Shown here one piece after another: positions 15,001-27,600 of a DNA stretch of 64,000 nucleotides. A program made the position numbers and the translations under genes. The notes below the pieces were generated by a model that was given only the letters and a program-made list of their open reading frames with translations, did no database searches and was not told where the DNA came from. Origin of the DNA: Apostichopus japonicus (taxonomy: Eukaryota > Echinodermata > Holothuroidea > Aspidochirotida > Stichopodidae). Numbering within the stretch: position 1 is the stretch's first letter; the number at the start of each line of letters is the position of its first letter. The stretch spans positions 27,637,989-27,701,988 of the forward strand of contig NC_092572.1 in assembly GCF_037975245.1 (NCBI RefSeq), given 5' to 3'.

Positions 15001-18000
15001 AAAACAAAGACAGATGCAGTTCATGATGTAATCAGGAATCTCCCCATCTCCTGTTTTAAAGTCTCTCATTAGAAAACTGGCAATGAAATGAAAGCTGGGA
15101 GGACAGATGTGACAAGTGAAGCGCAAGACATAATGGAGATCAGCTGGGTCTATGTTAGCCAGGTGTTCTCTGAACAATTGATACTTGTAATGGTGTTCAG
15201 TTGATTTGTGACCCCAGAAGAGGTGGGCTAAATACTTTGCTGCAAACCACTCTTGGATTAACTTATGAAGGAATTTAACCTGTAAAGAGACATATTTTGC
15301 AGCTTTTCCTTTCTGCAAAGGTTTTGATTTCTTCTCTTGCGATTCCAATATTAGTTTTCTCTCTGATTGACTGACAGATGCTGAGAGATCAGGATCAGGG
15401 GATACCCCTCTCTTTACCTCTGAAGTAACATTAGATGTGTTCAGTGACTCATCACTGATGGAATCAGTCTGGGGAGTTCCACTGCCTGAGTCAGTCTGAA
15501 GATTTCTATCAGGGGAATTAAATGGAGTTCCTTCCTCAACAACAAGTATCCCAGAATCTATCCATGCTTTGCTATTAGTGACACTTCTATCCACAAAGTC
15601 TTTCTGCCAAAACAATTGTTGGTTTCCTTTACAGAGGCCATTAAATGCAAGTTCCTCCAACGTAATGTGGGGTTCTATTGATACTTCACTCTCTAATCTG
15701 CTCTCATCCTCTTCACGAACTGATTCCTGCTGCTGGTATGAAAGATGTCCCGAGGTGTCTTCCTCATCCTGCACAGAACACAGAATATCTACAATGGCCT
15801 TCACGAACGGAGTAACCCTGTCGAGCTGACCAACTTGTAACTTTCCTAATCTATCAATGTTATGTACTAACAGCACAAAGAGTAGTGGAACATTACAAAG
15901 ATCAAGAATAAATGGAACACTATCAATCAATTCCTTTACTTCTTCTTGCTTTTTGACATCATTAGAGTAGACTTTTTCAATGTATTCATCCCTCTCATCC
16001 TCACCGAAGCTTCCTATCTTCAACATTGGACCTGGAGGTAGATGCTTGGCATAATCTGTCCTAGCTGTGATTATAACAATGCAGTTGGACAGTTTCTCCT
16101 TTGTCATTACTCTCATGACTTCTGAGGGACTTCCATCTTTGGTTCCACCATTGTATTCTTCTAACCCATCCAATATGAGGTAGACTTTCTTCTTACCACT
16201 GTTAAGCATAGACTCAATATCCTCTTCTGTAATGGGAATGCCTTTACGGATGTAGAACATCTTGATAGCTTGAATAATTGTCATGTCATCAACAATTTTC
16301 AAGGGCAGATAGATGACCATGGGGATATCCATAAGCTTTCCACAACACCAGTCATAGGCCAACTGAGAGGAGAGCATTGTCTTGCCGGAGCCTGGCTGTC
16401 CTTCCAGAATGATTCGAGTCTCTGCTTTTAGTCTTTCTTCAGTAAAGATATCTAGGTAGTGCAGCTTACATTTTCGGTCAACTTCTCTGCTAGTTATTTT
16501 TGAACCAGAATTTGTTAAGACTAAGCGGCTGGCAATAAAGAGATCATTAGATTTCCATTGACAAGACTTCATCCAGGGGACAGGAGTCATTGTTTCAAAC
16601 CAACTCTTCATCTTCTGTTGTAAGCATTTCAGGAATAAGCTCTCTTTGTCTTTAAAACAAGGAAACAGAAAGCACAGTTCAATTTATATTGAAACAAGTT
16701 AAAATCTTTCACAATTTATGACAATATAAAGAATATCTACCATACTGAAAAACAAGTGTGCTTTGATATCAATAGTTTGGGCAATCTCGTAACACTGTAT
16801 CTTTCGTAACATTTCTTAACAACTACAGTAGTATAATCTTCAAATGTAAAGGAAACTCACACCTAACACAAACTAAGACATGTGTCATTGCTCAAACATG
16901 CTAGTCAGTTTAAAAATTACTCAGTAATACAAACAGCAATAACAAATAGTTTCATACATCCAGACTTGAAACAATTGGAAACGCAGATGTTTTTATATTT
17001 CATTCATACCATCAGATACTGTTCTCTATCTGCAATTTATTTTCAAAGACTACATGTACCACTATTGAAAAATCCAAATTTAAAGATTTTCTTTTATTTT
17101 AGAGACAAACATTGCACAATGATTGCTGTCATAAATGGAAAGAATTGATACTGTCCTTATTTATTTGTCACTGATCAAGTAGGACTCCTCCATAATTAGG
17201 AGCAGTGCTTAATTGTGAAGTCATTTGAGTACACTGCAAACTGCAGCTTCCTGGGACACTACTAAAACATTTTCAAAGGATTAATATCATAACTTTAATT
17301 TTACAAGAGAAAGAGCTGTTGGTATAGTCACTGTATGACATCACAGATTACACAGTAGAACAATGCACTCATCATAATAAAGTGAAAACATATTTCTCAA
17401 CAACAGACAATGCTATGAAGCTGTGAGTTGCATCAATGTGCTTCAGTTCAAAACATATTTTGACATCTCATTCTTCATTATCCCTAAAATATCCTGTAAT
17501 CAACACATATGATTTTTAGATAATGAGTGCATTTTGTGTGTTTAACCGTTTGAGCTATGAAGTCTTAAGTCAGGAATGTTCCTTAAAACTGGCACAACAC
17601 TTGTTCCAGTGGAGTGTAAAGTTTGTAACATACACATGAGTTTACAATACCTTCATCTTGTGCCTTTGTTTTGTCAGAAAGTGCCAAGGACTGGTATTCG
17701 TGTATCTTAGCTACTGCCTGGAGAAGACGATATTCCTCTAAAGGAGTCTCTAATTTGCTGACATCAGAAGGATTAATGATACCCATCTTATCAATTGTCA
17801 GGAGGAAGGAGAGTCCTGGATTCTGACTGGAGATAACTGTCTTCTTGTTCTTATCAGTAACTTCAAAGTTATCACACAGTTTCACTGTTATGGAAAATGT
17901 CAAATGAGCAGAGAGGCCGGCGAGGAATCTATCGTATTCAGTTTCTTGATCTGAAATGTTTAAGGTAAAACATTAAATTAAGTTTCCAGTTTTTGTTAAA

Positions 18001-18606
18001 TATCCACAGATACGTACAGGCACACTGATAAATGCATAATCCACATCATGGCACAGGGTGACTTTTGCTCACTTGTACAAATGTACATATGTACTATGTT
18101 TTGGTGTGCACATTTTGGTTGCCAGCATCTAGAATAAATCACCACCTGTGTTATGTATCAATACTTAAAGTGGGATCTTTCTGGGGGTAGGTGTGGGGAA
18201 GGGGGATAGGGCAAGTTGGGGGCAGGGGTATGGCTTTTTAAGTAAGTGCATTTTGGAAGTACCAAAGGTGAAGCAAAAGACATAATTACAAGAGAGCTTG
18301 TGATTATTGGCCTACCTCTCAGCTTCATGTAAGTCTCTGTTAATAAGTGAGTATGGTTGATCTTCAGCTCAGTGAGTGCATCAGTTAATCGATTCACATT
18401 TGAAGGGTGTATGTATCCTCTCTCTTCAAGGGCAAGCAGAAAGTTCTTTGAGCACAAGGGACTTGTAATAATGGTCTGCACTTGATCAGGTGGTAGTGAA
18501 AAGTAGCGGCCTAAATTCCCACAGTCAGTTTGGGTTAGCTTTAAAGAAAGTTCTTCTTTCAGTTGGCTGAAGGTGAAGATGGATGCCTATGGAAGAGAGA
18601 AACAAC

Positions 18607-18643
<37 letters not shown>

Positions 18644-21600
18644 GAGCCTTATATAGCGCCAAATCAGTAAACAAAAGTTACTGCTCAAAGCGCTTTACAA
18701 AGAAGTAAATTAATTTACAAAAGAACAAGTGAAAAAATGGGTCAATCAATCCAATGAGTTAGTTATTCTTTGCCAACTAATCACATCAATAACTTTCATT
18801 TTAGACTAGCCTTGGTCAGAAGATTTCTGAGATGTGACAATGTTTGAGATGTAACCAACAGCTCATCTGAGACTTGAATTTCTCTTGAGCTCCACATAAG
18901 AGAGTAAGATTCTGGTTTCTCGCACAGAAGATCAACATACTAAATGAAGTCAAAGCAGCTACTGACCTCTGACCTCTGATCGGCTTAATGGGATATACTG
19001 TACATCACATATATTGTAAGGAAGGAAAGAAAATCTACAAAACCACATCTAAAGTTAACTGTGTGTTCTCCCATTTGTTTCTAAAACTTATTGATATTTA
19101 GGTGAACTGACCTATGACCTCTATCTAATAAGAAAGTAAGAAAGTTATTGTAGATGTATATACATTATTTAGGGTATAGTTGTTAACAGACATTTCAATG
19201 CACACAGTGTAATGTGCAAAAGTAATTACTGATCTATTCTACTTTACAGAATGATTTAAGGACAAACAATATGTATATCCTTCATTATGTACAGTGCTTT
19301 AAAGCCAATTCCAACAAACAAAATATCGTCAAAAGAGCACTAGCTATCTGCTCACTGAAAGAAGACCTTTCAAACTTGATATGATTTCACAAAATATATA
19401 GTACTTTCAAAGCAAACAATATCTTTGCAACGGTTCAATCTAAGCTGTTTGACTTTTGTAACTCCATTGTCAAATCAAGGTTTTACTGCGAGGTAAGAAG
19501 GAAACTGTAAGACACTTCCGGCTACTGGTGGTATTACTGGTCACATTTGCACAGAGCTCTCTAAACTTCAGATGCCTAACATCCTTTGTTTATTGCTTTA
19601 CTGCTTGCGAGCATTTCTGGAACCAGTAGGCCAGGTGGTTACAACAAAACTGTAGCACACCTAGATGTAACCTTATATCAGTTGAGATGTAACCACAGAT
19701 GATTAATGCACCAAATTAAGCCATAATTGCCTCATAATTTGTGGCTGAAATGCTTTGAGGCTACAAAACATTACATTCTGTAAACGATTCCACGTAGTAC
19801 CAAGAGAAAATATGTCAAGAGCATTGCTCAAGCAATGTGGCAGAAGAAGCAAAACACCATGATGCTGTCAAGTATTACAATATATTTTAATACATAGAGG
19901 TATTGAGATGTTGAGGGCTTTATTGTTATTAAGTGTACATAGTCTACACTGCACATTTGTGACGTTTTACAAATTTATGAAGGTTTTGGTCCTGTTGGAT
20001 GTCATCTACAGTTAACATGCTTTAATGTGTGTACAGAGGACTGTACTGTAGCCATTGTCTGTCATTTTCTAACAAAACTAATCTAGAACGTCCTCCAAGT
20101 TGCTTTGGTGTATGTGCAGGGCTGTAGCCACAGTCTGTTCAAAAACATGAAATCTTATACTGCACAATGCAGTTAGAATGTTGGAATTGATAGACACATT
20201 TTGCATCTAACCCCTAACCCAAAGAAATTATCCAAGGGGTGGACAATACTGTGTCTGAGACCCCTCTTTCAGGGGGACATCAGACTCCCTCTCCCACTTC
20301 AAACTCTGTCTAGATGGCATTGTCAACTGCATGTGTAAAGTTTAAGAAACTGGCTAGAGTATTGAATATTTTTACAAGAATTTCCCATTTTTGACCTTCA
20401 TGAAAGCAGGATTCATCTTATTACTTAACAAGAGCCCAAGGGCACTATGGTTCCTTGCTTATAAGGACTTTAGAAGCACTATCCTAAAATTGTTATTTCA
20501 GGGTTTAATGTACACACACAATATCATTGCCATAAATATCACAAATCAATGATTGGTCCTTTTGAGAATCAGTTGACTTTTGTTAGATTTGTTTATATAA
20601 ACTTGCAGAATCATCCTAAATTTACTTAATAACTTTGGTTGCACAGGAGTCAACCCATGGACATTTAAAATATGGCCACACAAATTCAAAAATTCAACAA
20701 CAAAAAACTAATACAGGTCACTGGAGGCACTATTCCAAGGTCATGTGAGGTCAACAGAGGTCCACCTCTCAAAACCAAACAATACCGCATGAAGGTCACA
20801 CAGGGGTCAGCCATAGACAATTTTGATCAGTTTGGAGATTGAGTTTTTGACCCTTGTTGACCTTGGATGACATGACCGTTATGTTTGGAAACGATCGCTT
20901 ACCCTTTACACAACTAGTCCAAAAAAAAAAACATATTTAACCCATAATTGACCTTTGGTGACCTTGGATTACATAACAGTTATTTTGGAAAATGTGCCCC
21001 TACCTCATTCACAACTGGTCCCAATATATCAGCTATTTTATATTTCGTAATTGGAAGTTGTTGCAAAAATTGAGCAAGTGGGGCAGATTTTTTGCCCATA
21101 AGCGACCTTGGATGACATGACTGTTTTTATTAAAAAGTTCCCCTCATTGATGTGCACATTCTCGCATAATTGTTATGCACTCCAATGTACACACACAATG
21201 TTATTGCTAAAAAGGTATCAAATCCAACCTTTGGGGCCTAATAACTTAATAACCGTTTCGTCTATAGAACACAGAGCTCTATAAAATATTGACAAACTGT
21301 TTTTCTTTGCCCTGTAGCTCCTATTAAAAATTAGCATATTTTATATAAAAACCTTAACCTCTGATTAACTTTACACCCGAAGATCACACACGGGTCAACC
21401 CATGGACAATTTTGATCGGAAGACCATTTGAGATCTGAATATGGCCACAAGAATTCAAATAACCAAAGAAACTAACACAGGTCACCAGAGGTCAACAGAA
21501 GGTTGAAGCTGTCACAAAGATGACTAATGGATTACAATAGCGTAACTCAGACATTTTGTTCTCGAGCTATTGCAGAAATACTAGTTTTTGACCCCTAATT

Positions 21601-24600
21601 GACCTTTGATGACCTTGGATCACACGACTGTTATGGTTGAAACGATCCCCTGCCCCATTTACAACTAGTTCTAAAACAAACATGTCACACCCTGTCAATG
21701 GGAGTTATTGCTTTGTTTATTATTTTGGCTTTGTGGTCCTAACTGACCTTTGGTGACCTTTACAAGCAGCGAAAACAATAGGGCCCCCCTTCTCACTATG
21801 GCGAATCTAAATACCAAGTTTGATATCAGTTCAACTTTTCCTTGTTGAGTTACAGTGCACCCAATCAGGTGTTACAGACACACACATATGCCAAGCTGAC
21901 TACATAGGTTCCTTTTGCTAAAGCAAGGAACCAAAAACACTGTGATTCATATCTTCATGACATCCACCTGCTAAGTTTGACATCCATTCAATTTTCCTTG
22001 TTGGGCTACTACATTTTAATTGGCTTGACATTGTGACTTCTGCTGACCTCAAATGACCCTCCAATATATATATGAGAAATCATCTACTCAATATTAGTTA
22101 TCCACATACTAGTAGTAAACAATCCATCCATCCATTATTCCATCCATCCATGTTTCATATTTTGAGATATCATGTACTGTATACCGTAGGGCTACTAAGG
22201 AATATGCTGCAGCCTTGTTCACATTGCATGTAAACTGTACAGTTAAATGTGAGTAGATCATTGCAGCAGCTGATCAAACTCAAATGGTAAATATACAGTA
22301 AGTGATGGTGCTGATCATACTGATTTTGTTTTAACAAAATTTAGGCAGGCAATAAAGCAGACATTCATTTTTTTCCCATTTTGTCCTTATTGTTCTCTAT
22401 ATAGTTACATGTTCCCAGAGTTCAGTGACTCTGTGATCATTAGCCCCATTGTTTGCTTTAAAGAGGAGCACACTGTTCCCTTTGTGGTCTCTGGCAGGCT
22501 TTAACACAAGCGCTGTTATGACTTGTTTGTTAGAGGAATTTTCTAGTAAAAAATGGGGGCCAGTCCTTCCTGTCATATCATCTTTTGTCTTTGTATTTCA
22601 CTATTAAGCCTTGCCATGTGATGAATTGTAGTTTCTGTGATAGAGTGCTTGAAACATTGACTCTTCCTGCCAGAAAATTTGAATCTAAGGACCAACCTAC
22701 ATCAAGACGTGACGTCAGTGCATCACATTGGTCACACTTGATCAGATCTCACTCTAGGCTTGGCCTTGATATGCTACACAGGAGTGTGTATAGACTTCGC
22801 ATATGCCTGTGAATACAAAAGATCTCACTCTATGCTTGGCCAGGAATGTGTACATCACAGGGAAATTTCCATCTACACCCTATTTTGCTTCAGCAATTTT
22901 AACTTTCCTGGCTACAGTGTAGCTTGCTAATGATAGCGTCCCTGCAGCCTTCCCCCCCCCCCCACCCCAACGAAGTGAAGCAATGACGTCACTGCCGATC
23001 TCCAATGTTCAATTCATATTATATTAAGTTGGCGCAAGGTTAAAAAATTCACTTCTCCTGAATCATAGGATGAAAACATCCCAAACATCCCTAGGACTGT
23101 GGCGATGATAATTCCAAATCCAGTACTCATAGGTCAGGCTTTGTTTCGTTCTTGATTAAGTCTTTACAGTTATTTCATGTTCTGTGTAATCTCTGGAGGA
23201 ATAAGTTAATGGTATGGGAAGACAGTCTGCCTACTTCCTGGAGAATTTGTGACCAAGGCTTAAGTAAAATCTTGTCTCTAGGGTGGGGAAAATGATTTCT
23301 CTCAAAGCTTCTTTGTTTTTCCTTAAATTTCTATAAAACACTCAAGTTTGCAAGCAACTCTACCATTCACCAAGACACTCCAAGCTGTCATGCATGTGCA
23401 GTAGAGACAAGCTAGAAAACTGTAAGAAATTAGTTACATTAATTTCAATACAGGTAAAGAGTTCATCTTTTAACTTTGCCCCAAACCCCTAAGGAGCCTA
23501 GTCAGTTTAATTGTGCCTACCTTCTGTATATTACCTGTGAATGTATGCACTATGCAGGTTAGTTCTGTGATAACCATGTGCACACAGAGTAGCAGCCCTT
23601 ATTAAGTGTAATTTGAATTAATTAGTTTATTGATCTCCTGTGATGGCAGAATGCACAAAGAATGAATTTATTATTTAGGAATTAATACCTGTAACAGCTA
23701 TAGTGAGTCTACAGGTACAGTTATTACTAAATTGTAATGTGTGTAAATTCTGTATCATTTTAACTGAACATTGTTTAATAGCTGTTTACAGGGTTGATTA
23801 TGGCACTTATATTCCCTCAGCCATAATGTGCGTATGGTTAAGTCCTAACCTACATTGAATTAATGTGAGAGAATTGAAAGTGCCTCAGGTTATTGGTCCA
23901 TTGAGAAACAACATTGGGATATTTATAAGTTTTATTATGTATTGCTGTGATTATGTCGAGCTTTACCCGTCACTCTAATGCACTCACATTTATTTTTCAG
24001 TTGGTAAAAGTGTCGCCTATTCGAGCTATGTTTAGATCCCATGATGCAATGCTACACTTTTACTAGTTGCCATGGTGACAGGATTTGCTGAACTTTCCAT
24101 CAACTTCTGGGTTGAAAGATTTGTAGCAATATATTTTAGTAGATAGGACTGCGGCTATATTAAGGTTTTGTTAGAATGTTAGCAAGTATTAGCAGCCCTA
24201 ATAGTCACTCCTAATTGGTACAGATAATCATCAGACCAGATAAAGCTGATATTCTATGTGATATAGTCTCTGCTTTGTAGCCTACTTTTAGTCCAAGGGG
24301 TTGCCTAGGTACATGCAGCCTAAACAAAGGTGTTTGCTGCCATGGCAACCTGTTGTCTAAGTCAGAAGTTGCAAATGGGCCAAAGTGGTTAAAGTGCTAC
24401 TTGTTGTTACTATTACTAGATGAGGGATTTCCCCGTTAGAGTTTACTGAAAAATTTCCCGCTCCTGAACTTGACAGTCATTTGTTGTTGTTAATTAGCTA
24501 CAAAATTCATCATAAATTTGATTTTTCTTTCTTGACCTATAACTATGGGCTTCTGTTGGGCACACAACATCTTGTCAGGAGTCATTATAGCTAAGTATTG

Positions 24601-27600
24601 TGTGTTCATGTACGGGTATTTTAAAGGGCATGTTTTCATGGACTGCAGGGACATAAGTTTTTCTGAGCGAGTTTTCAAGACTTTTTAAAACCTAGTAATA
24701 ATACTGTATTAAGGGTCTACACAGTTTATATAATGAAAGAAATTTCAGAGGATTTTGGCATTTATTCGCCCGGTACTGTATGTATGTGTTGCTATGAGAG
24801 GTTTTGCTACTTCAATCCTATTAACACTTTCTTCTCATTTTTTCTCTAAGTTCATTCATATTATAACAAAATAGCAATAAGTGTGATATAAGGAGATGTT
24901 CCTATGTACCGAACCCAAATATGTTTCTATTGGAGGTCTACATTGTTTTTTATAATGCAAGAAATTTCAGATTTTGAAAATTATTTGCCCTGTACTGTAT
25001 GTATGTGTTGCTATGAGAGGCTTTGCTACTTCAATCCTATTAACACTTTCTTCTCATTTTTGCTCTAAATTGATTGATATTGCAACAAAACAGCAATAAG
25101 TGTGCTCTTAGGAGATGTTGGTATGCACCGAACTAAATATGTTTCTATTGGAGGCCTACATTGTTTTTTATAATGCAAGTAATTTCAGAGGATTTTGAAT
25201 ATTGTTCGCCCTGTACTGTATGTATGTATGTATGTGTTGCTATGAGAGGTTTTGCTACTTCAATCCTATTAAAAATTTCTTCTCATTTTTTCTCTAAATT
25301 CATTCATATTGCCTTAAAACAGCAATAAGTGTGCTCTTAGGAGATGTTCGTATGCACCGAACCCAAATATGTTTCTATTGGAGGTCTACATTGTTTTTTA
25401 TAACGCAATAAATTTCAGATTTTGAAAATTATTTGCCCTGTACTGTATGCATGTGTTGCTATGAGAGGCTTTGCTACTTCAATCCTATTAACACTTTCTT
25501 CTCATTTTTCTCTAAATTCATTCATATTATAACAAAATAGCAATAAGTGTGCTGTTAGGAGATGTTCGTATGCACCGAACCCAAATATGTTTCTATTGGA
25601 GGTCTACACAGTTTTTTATAATGCAAGAAATTTCAGAGGATTTTGGAATTTATTCACCCACATACTGTATGTATGTGTTGCTATGAGAGGTTTTGCTACT
25701 TCAATCCTATTAAAAAAAAATTCTCATTTTGCTATAAATTCATTCATATTGCCTTAAAATAGCAATAAGTGTGCTCTTAGGAGATGTTCGTATGCACCAA
25801 ACCCAAATATGTTTCTATTGGAGGTCTACACAGTTTTTTATAATGCAAGAAATTTCAGAGGATTTTGAAAATTATTTGCCCTGTACTGTATGTATGTGTT
25901 GCTATGAGAGGCTTTGCTACTTCAATCCTATTAACACTTTCTTCTCATTTTTGCTCTAAATTTATTGATATTAAAACAAAACAGCAATAAGTGTGCTCTT
26001 AGGAGATGTTGGTATGCACCGAACTAAATATGTTTCTATTGGAGGCCTACATTGTTTTTTATAATGCAAGTAATTTCAGAGGATTTTGAATATTGTTCGC
26101 CCTGTACTGTATGTATGTATGTATGTGTTGCTATGAGAGGTTTTGCTACTTCAATCCTATTAAAAATTTCTTCTCATTTTTTCTCTAAATTCATTCATAT
26201 TGCCTTAAAACAGCAATAAGTGTGCTCTTAGGAGATGTTCGTATGCACCGAACCCAAATATGTTTCTATTGGAGGTCTACATTGTTTTTTATAACGCAAT
26301 AAATTTCAGATTTTGAAAATTATTTGCCCTGTACTGTATGCATGTGTTGCTATGAGAGGCTTTGCTACTTCAATCCTATTAACACTTTCTTCTCATTTTT
26401 CTCTAAATTCATTCATATTATAACAAAATAGCAATAAGTGTGCTGTTAGGAGATGTTCGTATGCACCGAACCCAAATATGTTTCTATTGGAGGTCTACAC
26501 AGTTTTTTATAATGCAAGAAATTTCAGAGGATTTTGGAATTTATTCACCCACATACTGTATGTATGTGTTGCTATGAGAGGTTTTGCTACTTCAATCCTA
26601 TTAAAAAAAAATTCTCATTTTGCTATAAATTCATTCATATTGCCTTAAAATAGCAATAAGTGTGCTCTTAGGAGATGTTCGTATGCACCAAACCCAAATA
26701 TGTTTCTATTGGAGGTCTACACAGTTTTTTATAATGCAAGAAATTTCAGAGGATTTTGAAAATTATTTGCCCTGTACTGTATGTATGTGTTGCTATGAGA
26801 GGCTTTGCTACTTCAATCCTATTAACACTTTCTTCTCATTTTTGCTCTAAATTCATTCATATTATAACAAAATAGCAATAAGTGTGCTCTTAGGAGATGT
26901 TCGTATGCACCAAACCCAAATATGTTTCTATTGGAGGTCTACACAGTTTTTTATAATGCAAGAAATTTCAGAGGATTTTGAAAATTATTCGCCCTGTACT
27001 GTATGTATGTGTTGCTATGAGAGGTTTTGCTACTTCAATCCTATTAACACTTTCTTCTCATTTTTGCTCTAAATTTATTGATATTAAAACAAAACAGCAA
27101 TAAGTGTGCTCTTAGGAGATGTTCGTATGCACCGAACCCAAATATGTTTCTATTGGAGGTCTACACAGTTTTTTATAATGCAAGAAATTTCAGAGGATTT
27201 TGGAATTTATTCGCCCTGTACTGTATGTATGTGTTGCTATGAGAAGTTTTGCTACTTCAATCCTATTAAAATTTTCTTCTCATTTTTTCTATAAATTTAT
27301 TCATATTGCCACAAAATAGCAATAAGTGTGCTCTTAGGAGATGTTCGTATGCACCGAACCCAAATATGTTTCTATTGGAGGTCTACACAGTTTTTTATAA
27401 TGCAAGAAATTTCAGAGGATTTTGGAATTTATTCGCCCTGTGCTGTATGTATGTGTTGCTATGTCAGGTTTTGCTGCTTCAATCCTATTAAAATTTTCTT
27501 CTCATTTTTTCTCTAAATTTATTGATATTGCCTTAAAATAGCAATAAGTGTGCTCTTAGGAGATGTTCGCATGCACCGGACCCAAATATGTTCTATTGGA

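Noticed and set aside
16378-16611. Met at 16611 as the start of the NACHT protein
   Set aside because: An acceptor 38 bases upstream joins in phase to the DED2 exon, so this Met is internal.
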